A program made the position numbers and the translations under genes. The notes under the pieces were generated by a model. That model saw only the letters and a program-made list of their open reading frames with translations, was not told the DNA's origin and did no database searches. From Epichloe hybrida (taxonomy: Eukaryota; Ascomycota; Sordariomycetes; Hypocreales; Clavicipitaceae): a stretch of 64,000 nt of DNA. How positions within the stretch are numbered: the stretch's first letter is position 1; each line of letters starts with the position of its first letter. The stretch is taken from contig JAFEKR010000004.1 in assembly GCA_019022495.1 (NCBI GenBank), positions 2,542,001-2,606,000 on the forward strand, given 5' to 3'. Shown here piece by piece: positions 12,570 to 25,097 of the stretch.

Positions 12570-14467
12570 CTACTTTGCCGAGATATTGAGCGTGCCCATC
12601 ATCAGCTCATCAATGTCAACTACAACCAAGCTACTCGCATCTTGCATCTTCGTCAACTTGATGTAGATATCCTTTGGTGTTCGCGTCAGCGAGATCATCT
12701 CATCATCCGCTGCCAAGACAGGTTTAACTGGCTCCAACTTGAAATCCCAGAAAACTAGCGTAAGGAACGTTCGAATCTCCATATAAGCCAGTTTCTTCCC
12801 GAAACAGCCACGAGGTCCTAAGCCAAATGCCTGTGAAGGGCACTTGCTAGGGTCAAACACTGTCTCATCATCTCTCCTCTCGGTAGTCTTTGTCGTCAGC
12901 CATCGTTCAGGGACAAATTCCGAGATATCTGCATTGTCAAACAAATCCGTCTTGTGCATATGTGACCGGACGGCCTCCGATCTCTTAGCGGAATCCACTG
13001 GGATGCTGGGCATCATGACACCAGGTCCGTTTCCCAAGAATCCAATTGTCGTGCCTTTCGGAATATGTTGACCGAGGATCTCAGTATCTATTACTGCTCG
13101 TATGAATGTGACAGGGGCAACACATGAGTGCCCGAGCATTTCTTCGATAACGGCGTCGACATAGGGATTATTAGCTTTGAGAATTTCCTCAACAGTCGGC
13201 ATTCGATGTTGCTCTTTGGCTTCTTGGTGGGCTTTCAAACTGCTTGGCGGAGAAGTGTCTGCACTTGCTGATTGGCAGTCAAGTACTTCATTCCCCATCG
13301 CAAAACAGCTGATGTTGTCTCGTGTCCAGCAACAACATCACCGAGAAGCTACAGACAAGTTAGTTTACTGAAATTTCGAACGAAATGGCAAGATACCTCG
13401 CTCATGATAGTTTGACTGCGATAGTCCGGCTTGTGTCCCTCCTTTTCAGCGATAGCATCTTCTCGAGCAAGCATGCTGTCCAGAGCACATCGTTGGGGCT
13501 GGCCTGTCCGTCTTCTTTCTATGCTCCTAGCAACTTCACGATCTCTAAGTCTATCACGACCGGCCCTCGCACGTCTCATCTTGGGTACGAGGGTACGGTA
13601 CAAGAAGTGGTGAATGACTGGTACGGGTGACCTAATGGCAACACTGGCACTATCGGCAAGAATAGTGAAGCAGCCGAGCTCATCGTCAATTGGGACAGGC
13701 TCGACTCGAAAGCATTCTCTTCTCTACCTGGAACGGGTTTGCTCTTGAGCTGATCAAGTTGTCGGCCAAGTTGTCCTTGACCCGACTCGATACCGAAGGA
13801 GGCACCCATGATGATGTCAAGCGCGGCATTGTGAATATCATGGGCCACATCGAATGGTCTCCCACCGGATAACCGTCGTTTGCGGTCCCAAAGCTCTAGA
13901 AGAGTTGAAAATTTATCGTGAATTTGGGGAGCCGTAGCCTACTTCGATGAGTGCACATGATTCCCTTGGAAGGATTCGACTAACCGGTTGAAGAAAGCTG
14001 ACCGACATAAGGTCTCGAATCAACTCCTTATTCTTCTTGAACTGAGGATCTGAAGATTTCAGTGTGATATGGTGGCCTGGTGTCAACCCACCAAACTGCT
14101 CCCGTGTGATATCACTTCGGTCGAATTCCTTCAGCCGACGCATGCAAATATCCGCCGCCTCGAAATAATCTGCCACAAACACCCACGGGCGTGCAAAAGG
14201 TCTAAAAGGTCTCATAAAGACTTGAACTAGCGGTGATTGATGCACGATAGCCTGTCGCGCCCACCATTCTCGGCGGTTGGGAGCAGCCCGGAATTCAGGG
14301 ACGTCTCCCATGAGTGATTTGACTGCATTTTCATTGTATAGAATGCCTGGGATAGGCTTGGGTAGAAGTGCGCGTCGTAGGAGGTAGAGGGCGCTCAGAA
14401 ACGAGAAGCACAGCGCCAAAGCAAAGTCCTTTGGCGCTCGCTCGTACAACTTGACTAAATGGTACAA
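12570..14467 (-). pseudogene. Cytochrome P450 monooxygenase pseudogene
   Basis: Haem-thiolate monooxygenase, probably membrane-anchored: the N-terminus (ATG 14467) has a hydrophobic segment around residues 17-35. Introns at 13939-13984 and 13349-13396 have good sites. The haem loop FGLGPRGCFGKKLA (about 12790-12835), the PERW motif and the I-helix sequence AGHETTS are present. Three signs of decay: a one-base loss near 13703 (frame changes after ENAFE), a second frameshift near 13237 (after LLRQA), and Gly in place of the invariant Arg of the K-helix ExxR (reads EMLG). The family is CYP-type with unknown substrate. Two sequencing errors could mimic the frameshifts but would not explain the ExxR loss. 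Confidence 0.88.
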
Positions 14468-15180
14468 CGTGACGTCGAATCACATAGATTAACGTGGTGT
14501 TTGTTGTTAAATGCCGAATCCCTGCGCACCTTGTCTTCTTGATATATATATATATGTATCACTTCAAAGAGAGGGGGTTGAAACAAGTGATTACAAATCT
14601 TGGAATTCAAGGGTAGTGCCGACTGCTACTAGAACCTTGTCCGCCATATGGGGGCTTTCTGTGCGACCGTAATCTAATAATAGAGCTAATCACACGTGGC
14701 ACAACGAGGCCATCTATTCGAGGCCAAAGAGTGCCTTTGCCCTAAGTGCCGAGGTCTCGCAACAAGGGCCTCGAAGAGGGAAGATGTCAGAGCCACAGTC
14801 AGTGCGCCCTCTCTTTTTACACGATAGTCCGGATGCAGAGGTCCGGATGCAGCCTGAGACACGAGTCCATAAGACCCTAGTCCATAAGACCCTAGTCCTT
14901 TCCGGGACCTCAGTAGATGTATAGTATGTTTTTGTATGGGCAGATCACATTCCTTCTGGTACAGGTACTTAGTTATTAAAACCGTAGTCCGCACCCTCTT
15001 ACAGGGTCGGTCAACTCAATCCATGCTCTTATTTTCGACCCTTGCATCGCGGTCCGACAGAAAACATTGCGATAGTGATGCCTCAGATGTGAGGCTGCTA
15101 CACCCAACAAACATCCTCAACAAGTATCAAGTCCAGAAGCTCCAAATTGTAGGCTATTCAAAAGAAATTCGATCCCCGCG
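14468..15180. other. Intergenic spacer between P450 and beta-barrel gene
   Basis: Probably holds divergent promoters for the P450 (left, minus) and the 15181 gene (right, plus). An alternating AT tract (about 14540-14556) lies some 75-90 bp upstream of the P450 start. Two short direct duplications occur at about 14827-14850 (TCCGGATGCAGAGG type) and 14867-14897 (CATAAGACCCTAGTC type). No gene is supported; the open frames here have no recognisable content. Confidence 0.5.
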
Positions 15181-15990
15181 ATGGCATCATTGCAGAGGTC
15201 ACATCAGACTGACCTACCTTGCCCCACTTGGGTTTTTTCCAACGGTTCCAACGTTCAGTACGTATTTCCCTTCCGGCTCGGTGGCCGGTGATGCAAGGTC
15301 AACCTTCTAACCAAGACCAGCGTCGCTAAAGACCGTTCTTGGTTCGGCGATGATTACGTCCCCCTCGATTCTGCTTTTAACAGCACGATTGGGCCTCCGA
15401 CCAAAGTCATCGGCATAGGTACGGTCGATCTTCCCACGAAGACCTCCCCAACCCGAAACGGTCCACGTTCCCATGGCACCCTCCGTTTGAAGAACGTCCT
15501 GCACGCCCCCGGCATCGTCTGCAACATTATCGGATCGCCCGTTCTAAATGAACATAACGTCTCCCTTTCGTGTTCCAGAAACTCCTCTGGTTCCATAAGC
15601 CAGCTCTCTGATGGCCGCCTCATAGCCTACTTTAAACCGATGACCCAAGCCGTCCGTTTCTTCGAAGTTCGTCTCAGCGGACCCCCGGTCGGGCCCAAGG
15701 TTGGCCCCTCACCTTTGGATCCGTCCACGAATTATGCCCTTCGGGCAGAATGGCCGGATAGCGAAAGAAAGAAACATGTTACTATGCAAGTTCTGTTTCA
15801 GGATAAAGATAGAGCCGATGGGCCTCTGACAGCGACCGAGCATGCGTGGGTGAAGAAGCACTACGGAAACGAGTTCAAGCTCCTTCAGGTTCACGGTTTG
15901 AGCATCTATAAAGAAGACGATCGAGCAGAGGGCCGTATCATCGTACGCAACATGATATCATGCGACAACGAGGAAACCAGTGCAATCTAG
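15181..15990 (+). CDS. TNT1/Copia-type beta-barrel domain protein (host gene)
   Basis: Splicing gives an intact 248-residue protein: exon 1 15181-15257, a 63-bp intron 15258-15320 (GTACGT donor, CTAAC, CAG), exon 2 15321-15990. The join makes residues 17-34 read WVFSNGSNVHVAKDRSWF. That resembles the 'W..DSG.S.HV..DRSWF' start of the beta-barrel domain found beside the protease in TNT1/Copia polyproteins, but the catalytic DSG is SNG. VIGIGTV and LRLKNVLHAPGIVCNIIG follow, as in that domain. The C-terminal part (about residues 150-235, with the motif GLSIYKEDDRAEGR) has no transposon counterpart that I know; I recall it in stand-alone fungal proteins of this kind. There is no integrase or RT nearby and no LTR. 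Probably a domesticated protein; function unknown. Confidence 0.75.
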
Positions 15991-16249
15991 TTCAAAGGGA
16001 GCCAGTACGACTCTATCTATCACTTGTGTTTATGCGACATTGGTCATGCAGATACTCGAGGCAAGATGATGATGCTGCACCGCATCATGTCAACAAGCAG
16101 GTTTGGGTCTTTTGTAAAAATTGTATGAAGTAGTTGATAGGCGTAGTTGATCGAATCATACTAGTCCAACCAGATTGAATTGAGCTACCCTAAGTTTCTA
16201 TCTTTCACTGTGATTAACTGCATCTATTGCTCCAAACTTGTCATGCTGG

Positions 16250-18908
16250 TTATTCCTTAAACATCTTCCGACGCCTGAGCTTGCGCAACCGCCTTTGCTC
16301 CACTTGACACGATGATCGTAGTGTCACATGATGAATCGTCTGCACATGGGCCCGAAAATGGTCCATGTTATGAAATTCGAGATTTTGACCTTGGTTTTGG
16401 GTGCGACAAGCAGGGGGTGTACACACCATCTTCTCACCACGTTGCAGTGCCCTCTCGCGCTCGACCAAGTGCTGGTCATCGAAGTGGTCGTTCCTGACGG
16501 TCGGACGGCAGTACGCAAAGGAACGCTCTCCGAGAGAGAGCCGCTCGTCGCCGATGCAGTCCGGGCATTGTCCGGGTTGCATGAGGAGAGGAAATTGATT
16601 GACGCTAGGTGAAGGCTCACTGCCCGCTTCGGTAGGTTCGATTTTGACGTGCGGTTGAGCCCTGACATTTTGCTGGACGCGATGGCGCTTGACCGTCTCG
16701 CGTTTGTCGCACAGAACCACCATAAGTTGGATTGCTTCGATCCTTCGCTCGAGAACCTGATCCTCTGTCAGACCATCCGGCTGATGGCAAAGAATATTTG
16801 CTAGCCGGTCGCGTTCTGGTATATGCACGTCGATGACAGGTTCTGTGTACTCCTCCTCTTCCTCGCCCCGTGCCTGCTGCTCAATGTCCCAAGTGGGACA
16901 GTGGTGGAAGTAATCCTCACGGTGTTCTTTGACGACCTGCCTTTCGCGGTACGCTATCTTCGTGCGGATTTGGTTGGTGAGCCGTCGGATTTCTTCCTCG
17001 TTCCTATGACCTTCGATGCGATACTTGGCCTGCTTTAATCGCGCACGCTGTTCCTCGAGCTCGATAATTTCCGGGGCTGGTGCCAGGTTAGCCTAGACCT
17101 CGTTGAGCACCATGTCTGCCGCAGCTCGAGGATCGCGCGTAAGGCGGACGTGTGCGAACAACCGGAACAGCTGGCTCTCCTTCTCTTCTCCTAGGAACGC
17201 GTTTTGGAGGTCGAAATTCGCAATCTCGTTGAGGTACGCGCTTTGAAAAGTCATACATCGGGGATCTTGGCGCATCATCTGGTCGCGAGCGGAGTCGGGT
17301 GCGTCTCCTGTGAAGAATACAATCAGTAAAGGGAACAGTGATGGCATGGCGACAAAGCCGGCATTTAGGGGACGTGTGCCGTACAAATACGCACCGTTAG
17401 CAGCGTTTCCAGCGCCTCTCCTAGCGAATCTAGGTGTCCATTTCCTTTCATGTCCCGAGTCGAGGCTCTGCTGACCTATGTCATCTCTGAGCTTGGAGTA
17501 CAGCATCGCCTAATCAGCAGAGAGCTCCGCGCCACGATAACGACGAAAAATTGGCGTCTTTAATATAGACTTCTTCCATCGGAGCGGGATGCAGTGTTTG
17601 AAACGTGGCGGCTTTGACCTAAATATGACGGCCGCGTCTGTCAGGCTTGGGGCATCAAATGCACTGTCGTGGAAAGCGAGAGTAAGGATCGTGGAAACAG
17701 CGTAGAAGAGTAGTTTCTGGTAGGGGTGAAGTAGAAGATCGTACTGTAGGAACTATCAGTATACAGAGCGCGCCTGGGTGCTTGTTGGCTAGAGCAAATA
17801 ACACAAGACACATGCGGCTTAGGCCTGTTGGCAGCGCCTTCGTGGTGGATGAACTTGATGGCCATAGCGGGCATGCATCGTCCAGTGGTCGGGTGTCGAA
17901 CAATCATCATCTGGATGTCCTCCTAGCACAGGGCCTTGGGACGCCCACGTCCCACGGTTTCTCGGCGGAGAAGACTATGGAGCGCTTTGGATTGTTCATC
18001 CGTAGGGGCATCCTGATCTTCGATGCTCTATGAAGAGGACGACTGAACTGCACTCTGGCCAAAGAGTTCTTGGATGGGGCCGTCCTTTGGCTTCTGTCGC
18101 TCACCATCTACCAGCTCGGCCGGCCGCGCGCCCGTATAGCACAGGAGCCGATAGCAGCCAGCGAGGTTGATGCGAGGCCGTTCGCCTGGGAATATAGATG
18201 TATCGTATCCGATAGTGAACGTCAGGATGACTCGTAGGTTGTCGACATTGAGTACCGGCTTGCCATCGATGTTCGGCGCTCGGTGTCCGAAGCGGGGGAT
18301 GAGTACACTGCGATAATACTGGCTGCATGTTACTGGAGCTCGAGAGTACGCCTAAGCAATGCTCTGGTGCTCTGTTACGGCTCCAGTTCGGTTCCTGACA
18401 TACCTTGTACACTTCCTTGGTGTCGTTCCGATCCATATACTGGCCATTTATCGTCGTGTAAAGCTGTTGGAACTGGCGAATGTACTCGTGTCCGCTGCCC
18501 CATGACGTGATTTCGTAACGCTCGCAGGTGTAGAGGGGGAAATCCTGCGTTGTTCCGCGTTCGAGGTTCTCGAGCGTCACCTTCCACTCGCCAACCTTCA
18601 TGTCAGCGCAGTACCTGTGCGCGATGAGGTCAGTACACGGCGATGGTTGCAAGCGGTGGGCGCTTTTTCACGTACCGTCTCCATTTATTGAAGATGCCGC
18701 TAACGTTGATCTCGGTTTGCTCAGAGTATCTGGGCTTGATGAATCGGACTTTGCCTAGCTATGCCCGGTGAGCAGCGTGCTCTTCCACCGAGAGCGTGGG
18801 TTTCTGCTTTGCGGCTCGATTTTGTGCTTGTCGGGCATTGAAGCGTCCGAGAAAAGATGCATGGTATTGGTGCAGACCATTTCTGGCTGTAGTCGCGCTG
18901 GTAGTCAT
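16250..18908 (-). pseudogene. DUF3435 tyrosine-recombinase-like gene, RIP-inactivated
   Basis: The minus-strand reading starts at ATG 18908 and runs to 16250. Introns are 18615-18675, 18319-18403, about 17744-17815 (possibly GC-AG) and 17308-17394. Family landmarks in order: FIKPRYSEQTE and INVSGIFNKW; WGSGHEYIRQFQQLY; IGYDTSIFP; TGARPAELVDG (holding the box-I Arg of tyrosine recombinases); MAIKFIHHEGA; FRRYRGAELS; SKLRDDIGQQ; ARRGAGN; then RDQMMRQDP with a Tyr in FQSAYLNE. The C-terminal part has CPDC/H and CTPPAC/H zinc-finger-like clusters. Five in-frame stops, all TAG, lie at 18759-18761, 18028-18030, 17923-17925, 17510-17512 and 17093-17095. There is also a one-base loss near 17715. Each TAG can come from CAG or TGG by one transition. 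Such recombinases include the captains of Starship elements, but other DUF3435/FluG-like proteins with zinc fingers are not proven captains. Confidence 0.85.
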
Positions 18909-20594
18909 CGGGTTGTTTGGCAGTCAACGAACGTGAGCAGACTAGTGATTAACAACAGCTGCGAGAGAGGGAATGAGCGTGAGGAAGGAGAGGGAGCCAA
19001 AGGTAGTCGCTACTGCCATTTATGGTCAAAGAAGTCCATGGCATGCCCGCCAGGGCCGATCCCCAGCGGCAAGTAATGGCCTTGACGTGGTCAGCATGTG
19101 GGCAGCAGGAGACACGGAGGGCACAAAAGGGATGCTGAAAATAGACGCCAGGCCGCTGATGGGGGTGACCGAAAGGGGGACGGATGTCTTTTTCTGCAGA
19201 GCCCCGGCACGTGCAGAGGATCTGTGCGCCAGCCTCCGCCAGGGGCCACGCAGGTGTACATACTCCGTAGTTGTCAGGGAGAGAGCCCTTTGGAGCATTG
19301 GTTGTTTTTTTGCAAGAGGGCAACGCGCGCATTAACTAGGATAAAAAAACCCTTCTTAAGATAACGAGTGAATACAATATATCAGAAGTACTCCCGTAGA
19401 CTAGATAGTACTATAGCGTACTTACTACTATATACCTTTTAGGTACAAAAGCTAGGCGCTGTCTACACCTCTAATTACATAATGTGAACATTTTCTATTG
19501 TAAGAAACCCCGAAGGTGTGCTAAATTCCCCAATAGACTAAAAGATGAGTCATTAGGACTGACAGTTGGCGCGTTCGACAGACAGAACAACAGGGACGAA
19601 GGCAACTTACAGCCAGTCGGCCACTGGAATCGCCGGCTCCTCCATGCCCGCGAGAGAGCCCCAGGTGCTGGGCCGTGTTCTGGGCCGTGTTCTGCATGGC
19701 CTTTCTGTTGGGAGCCTTGTCTACGTCGGGATGGGATGGGCGGGGATAGGGATGATGATGGTGAGGCTTAGGACGTTGTGGTGCACAAGGCAAATTGGAG
19801 CATCAGACGGCGTTGGCGGTTGTCACTTTTCAATCATGGCACGATTTGGCGATTTCGGTTGCGTCTGATGGCTGTGACTGGCTGAGCCTGGTCCAGACAC
19901 CCTCGTGCTTCATGCACTCTCGCACTGCCCATTTGCCTTGGTGCTTGGTAACAATATGACAATACAGCCCAGGCGTATTTCTGGAAAGAAAACCATCATG
20001 TTCCAAGATGAATGAAGCTATGGGAAGTCGACGGCCTCTTGGAGGTGTACCTTGACTCGGTGGCCAGGCCTAGCTTGTTGGCCTAGCGTCAGCGTCAGCG
20101 TCAGCATCAGCGTCAGCGTCAGCGTCAGAGTTGGAGGTGGACACTGGGAGCTTGGCATTGTCGAGCTGCTCTATCCAAGGTTGCTGTTGCTCTTCATCTA
20201 TCTGTCTTTGAGCGCTTTGTGGCTAATACATCCGTTAGAATCTACACCGGGTCAGTCGGATCGGCCAGACCTAGGAATCAGGATGAATCGAGTTTGTTGG
20301 AATTTCGGACTCCACCACTCCGCCACTCCACCAATCTATTATCCCGGGATCCATTCTGCCTTCAAACATCCTGGTAAAAGGAAAAAAACCGATCATTCTT
20401 ATTTGCCGGGGTTGTCACCTCCGTGAATCAATGACGGTGCTTGGAACGTAGCATCTGTCAGCTTTACCCAAGAGCATGGTATTATCGGCCCCCCACCTTC
20501 AACAAGATGTGTTTGTCTTTTCTACACATTGTACTCGGCCGCAGCGAACGTCAATGTTATTTGGTGGCAATGATGTAGACGGGTCATCAGCATC
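18909..20594. other. Intergenic region, no supported gene
   Basis: About 1.7 kb between two divergent genes. 18909-19320 is GC-rich and 19330-19490 is a short AT-rich, RIP-like patch. The remainder holds only a hexamer microsatellite and short duplications (for example 19673-19700). Open frames on both strands overlap each other and show no domain. Promoters of the DUF3435 gene and the ABC transporter must lie here, but I cannot place them. Confidence 0.5.
20085..20128 (+). repeat. AGCGTC hexamer microsatellite
   Basis: Seven tandem AGCGTC units, the fourth being AGCATC, upstream of the ABC transporter. The in-frame translation would be a Val-Ser run, but no gene is supported. Confidence 0.9.
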
Positions 20595-23500
20595 ATGGAA
20601 GAAAACAGTCCGGCGGCAACAGCTGCCATGTCATCTCCTGGTGGCTCCAACAGCTCCGTTACCATTACAGCCAGGGGAACCGAGACGGCCAACGGCAGTT
20701 TAGAAGACGAGAACGAAACCAAAGCCAGCCAGGCGTCAGGCGTCAAATCCTTCTTGGTAAGCTGGATCTTTCCCTTTTTCCTCGACTGAATCTCAACTAA
20801 CCGGGCTTAGAGGGTCTTCAGATACAACGATAAGCTGGGATGGATCTTGAACATTATTGCCTGTCTAGCTATGATCGGCGCCGGTGTTGCTCTGCCGCTC
20901 ATGGATGTGGTCTTCGGAGGGTTTGTAAATGTCTTCAACGACTTGGCCAACGGAATGTTGTCTCCCGACGGCTACATGGACAAAGTCAGCCATTACACGT
21001 GGGTCGATCTTCAAGACACCTGTTGCGTTGCGTGCCAGGACTCACGATATCTGACGGCGGCAGCTTATACTTTGTGTACATTTTCATCGGCAAATTCTGC
21101 TTGACATACGCTTGGACGGTTAGTTTCTGCGCAGCAATCAAGTGTTTTGGGACAAAGCAGCATTGACTAGTTCCAGATTCTCATCAACATCACGGCTATC
21201 CGTACGACCAAACAGTTACGAGTCGATTTTGTTCGCCAGACCTTGCGGCAGGAAATCGCATTTTTTGACAGCCCTTCTTCGTCTATATCGGGGCAAATCG
21301 GCACAAATGGTAATCTGATCAATAACGGAATTTCCGAAAAGCTCGGGCTCATCATACAGGCATTGTCCATGTTTGTCTCTGCATTTGTGGTAGCTTTTGT
21401 TGTGCAATGGAAGCTGACGCTGATTACGTTGGCCATTGTACCGGTCAACACCATCGTCACACTTGGATGTATCTATGTCGACGCAATCTATGAGTACAGA
21501 ATGTTCGGCATCTACGCCGAGTCTGGATCCCTTGCCGAGGAAGCGTTCTCCACGATACGCACCGCCCACGCCTTCTGGGCCTTCCCCAAACTTACTACGC
21601 GCTTCAATGGAATACTTGAAAGGGCCAGGCGAATTGGCAACAAGAAATCCCTGCTTTATGCTATACTCTTCCCCATCGAGTTCTTTAGTGTCATTGCTGG
21701 ATATGCACTGGCCTTTTGGCAAGGTATGAGAATGTATTCCAGCGGCGAGATTGATAATCCCGGTACCGTCGTAACGTGAGTGCTTCTTCAAGATTTATAT
21801 CCCCAAATTTTGATGATGGAGACTTGCACTAATCGATGAGCCAGCGTCATTTTTGCCGTGTTGGTTGCCGCTCAAGCCCTGACACAGATTGCACCCCAAA
21901 CGATCGCCGTCTCCAAGGCTATGGCCGCTGCTCAGGACCTATTTTTCATCATCGATCGGAAATCTGCCTTGGACTCGCTCTCGGAAGATGGCATAAAGAT
22001 AGACAACTTTCGAGGCGATATTAAACTGCGCGGAGTGCGATTCTCGTACCCCTCACGTCCCAGTGTCCTCATCCTGCACCGTCTTGATATGGACATTCCT
22101 TCGCACAAGACAACGGCTCTGGTTGGTGCCAGTGGCTCTGGAAAGAGCACTATATTCGGACTTCTGGAGCGCTGGTACACACACTCGGCGGGACGCATCA
22201 CGCTGGACGGCCATAAGCTGGAGGACGTCAATCTGCGATGGCTGAGGACCAACATTCGCCTTGTACAACAGGAGCCAACTGTGTTCGGTGGTACCATTTA
22301 CCAGAACGTCGCGGACGGGCTGACTGGCACTGGAAAGGAGGATCTGACTCATGAAGCAAAAAGGCCTCTTGTGGTCGAAGCTTGCAAAGCCGCCTTTGCG
22401 CATGACTTTGTCGAGGCCCTTCCCGACGGCTACGAAACGTGGATCGGCGAGCGCGGTGCCTCATTATCTGGTGGCCAGAAACAGCGCATTGTCATTGCTC
22501 GCAGCATCATTTCCGATCCAAAGGTTCTGTTACTTGACGAAGCGACGAGTGCTCTGGACCCAAACGCCGAAAAAATCGTCCAAGCCGCGCTGAACAATGT
22601 CGCCAAGGGTCGTACCATGATCGTCGTCGCACACAGACTGTCAACCATTAGGGATGCCGACAACATTGTTGTCATGGCGAAAGGGGAGACAATCGAAAGT
22701 GGCACCCATTCCGAGCTTATCGAGCAAGGAGGTGCCTACTCGAGGCTAGTCACCGCACAAGATCTTGGGGGGACGAGGTCTGACGCCATTGATGATGTAG
22801 GCCATGGCGAAAAAGAGGAAGCCGCCGTCGTCGACATGGACAAGCAAGCGACACGCACATCGACGACGGCGTCAATGCATGATGATACCAAGGAGCCCAA
22901 CTCAAAGTACGGCTTCCTTTACGGACTCTACCTGATCATGAAAGAACAGAGGACTTTATGGACGCCAGCTTTCTTCATCATTCTGTCTTGTGTTGCTGGA
23001 GGTAATTACACACTGACCTATCGGCGTCAAAGCTCATGTGACTGACGGAAACCGTTGTGTCCACAGGTGTGACATATCCCGCCTTGGCCATCTTGTTCTC
23101 CAGAACGATGGAAGCTTTCGAGACTATCGATGTTTCCAAAGTCAACTTCTTTTCTCTCATGTTCTTCGTGGTTGCTCTGGGCAATCTGGTCTTTTACGGC
23201 GTCTGTGGGTGGCTATCGAACATCGTAGCTCAGGTTTGTCCAAAAACTTCCAATCATCATCCTGCTGCGCCACCGTCTCCAGTCCAGCCGCTCACCCGTT
23301 CCATCCTTAGAAAGCCATGGCGTTCTACCGCGGTGAAATCTTCGACAACACTCTACGGCAGGACATGCCCTTCTTTGACAAGCCAGAGAATGGAACCGGG
23401 GCTCTTGTGTCGAGACTCGCCTCGGAGCCTACCAGCCTTCAAGACCTATTGTCTATGAACATATCGCTGCTGGTGATTGCCATGGTCAATCTGGTTTCCA

Positions 23501-24870
23501 GTTGCGCTCTCGCCATTACGTACGGTTGGAAACTAGGGCTGGTCTTGACGTTTGGAGCCCTGCCCTTCGTTGTCGGGTCGGGGTACATTCGATGCAGGCT
23601 CGAGTTTAGGTTCGAGGACGATACGGCGGAGCGCTTCGCAAAAAGTAGCGCGGTGGCTGCCGAAGCCGTCATGGGAATCCGCACCGTTTCATCCCTCGCG
23701 CTGGAACGCGTCGTTATCGAGCGTTATAGTGACAGGCTTCAGGGCATTGCACGCCATGCCATCGGTAGTCTCGGCTACAAGATGTTGTTCTACTCACTAA
23801 GCCAGTCAGTGTCCATGCTGGCCATGGGTCTGGGCTTCTGGTACGGCGGTAAGCTAGTGTCCACGGGCGAGTATACGTCCGGCCAATTCTACATCGTCTT
23901 CATCGCCATTGTATTCTCGGGAGAAGCAGCCGCGATGCTGTTCCAGTACACCACTAGCATTGCCAAAGCCGGGACAGCCATCAACTACATCCTCCGTCTC
24001 CGCCGTGACCGCATCCTCTTCGACGAGGACATCGACGAGGACAGTGACGCCGACCCTCAGACTGCACCTGCCGTCCCTGCCGTCCCTACCGCCCCTGAGA
24101 AGCCTTCCGACGCCAAAGGCACGGAGATGACCTTTGATAGCGTGCATTTCTCATACCCGCTGCGTCCGAAACACAAGGTTCTCCGCGGAATCGACATTGG
24201 CATAGAACCCGGCAAAATGGTTGCCTTTGTTGGGGCGTCTGGATGCGGAAAATCCACCATGATCGGATTACTGCAGCGCTTCTACGACCCCACCAGTGGC
24301 GAATTGCGGGCCAATCACAAGGACGTGAAAATGCTTGGCAGACGCCAGCATCGACGCGACATTGCGCTGGTCCAGCAAGAGCCCGTCCTCTATCGAGGAT
24401 CGATTCGGGAGAACATTTCGCTCGGTTTCGAGAAGGGCGATCCCTCCGAAGCACAAATCATCGAGGCATGTCGGAGCGCCAACGTGTGGGACTTTGTGTC
24501 TTCTCTTCCCGAGGGACTCGACACGCCGTGCGGCAACCAGGGCCTATCGCTGTCAGGTGGCCAGAGACAGCGAATCGCCATTGCCCGCGCACTCGTCCGG
24601 CAGCCAAGACTGTTGCTGCTGGACGAAGCAACAAGTGCGTTGGATACCGAGTCCGAGAAGGTGGTGAAGGAGGCGCTGGATCAAGCGGCAGCAGGAAGAA
24701 CCACGATCGCGGTGGCCCATCGTCTGAGTACAATTAGGGATGCAGACGTGATTGCTGTTTTCGCGAGAGGACACATTGTCGAGCTTGGAACACACGACGA
24801 GTTGGTCAGCAAGAAAGGCATGTATTATGAAATGGTGCTTGGCCAATCATTAGATCGGGAGGCTGCCTGA
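20595..24870 (+). CDS. ABC-B family full transporter (multidrug-resistance / P-glycoprotein type)
   Basis: ATP-driven exporter, likely in the plasma membrane. Seven exons: 20595-20756, 20811-20998, 21064-21118, 21171-21775, 21845-23001, 23067-23233 and 23311-24870. They sum to 3894 nt in one open frame of 1297 residues, normal for TMD-NBD-TMD-NBD proteins. Every intron is 52-77 bp with GT...AG. The 65-bp intron 20999-21063 restores HYTLYF, which the unspliced reading destroys. NBD1 has Walker A GASGSGKST (about 431), LSGGQ (544), VLLLDEATSALD and AHRLSTIRDAD. NBD2 has GASGCGKST (about 1086), LSGGQRQR, LLLLDEATSALD and AHRLSTIRDAD. The N-terminal 50 residues are Ser/Ala-rich and cytosolic. It is intact although neighbouring genes are decayed. 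Substrate unknown; drug or metabolite export is typical for the family. Confidence 0.97.
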
Positions 24871-24998
24871 TGCGTGTAACGACTATAGACGGGAACTGAC
24901 CAGCCCGTCGATCGATTTCCAAAAATAAGTAGAAACAAATCGCCGTCAAAGTGTATGGCGCTGCAAGCGTCAACCTGCGCCAAGCAAGCGAGTATTGA

Positions 24999-25001
<3 letters not shown>

Positions 25002-25030
<29 letters not shown>
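25002..25030 (+). repeat. (CT)n microsatellite
   Basis: An uninterrupted CT run of about 29 bp in the spacer downstream of the ABC transporter. Confidence 0.95.
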
Positions 25031-25035
<5 letters not shown>

Positions 25036-25097
25036 GGGGATAAAAACGTGCCCTATGAGTAGTTAACACAAGTTGATTGGATCAACAGGCGAAAAAC

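Noticed and set aside
16250..18908. Reassigned TAG codon as explanation for five amber stops
   Set aside because: Neighbouring intact genes behave normally, other dead genes here use TAA and TGA as well, and a frameshift is also present; RIP is the simpler cause.
19330..19490. AT-rich patch as a transposon remnant
   Set aside because: Too short and without matches to the other elements in the window or terminal repeats.
18949..19868. Several overlapping 90-127 codon frames on both strands
   Set aside because: They overlap one another, have no motif, start signals or introns, and vary in frame; GC-rich spacer gives such frames by chance.
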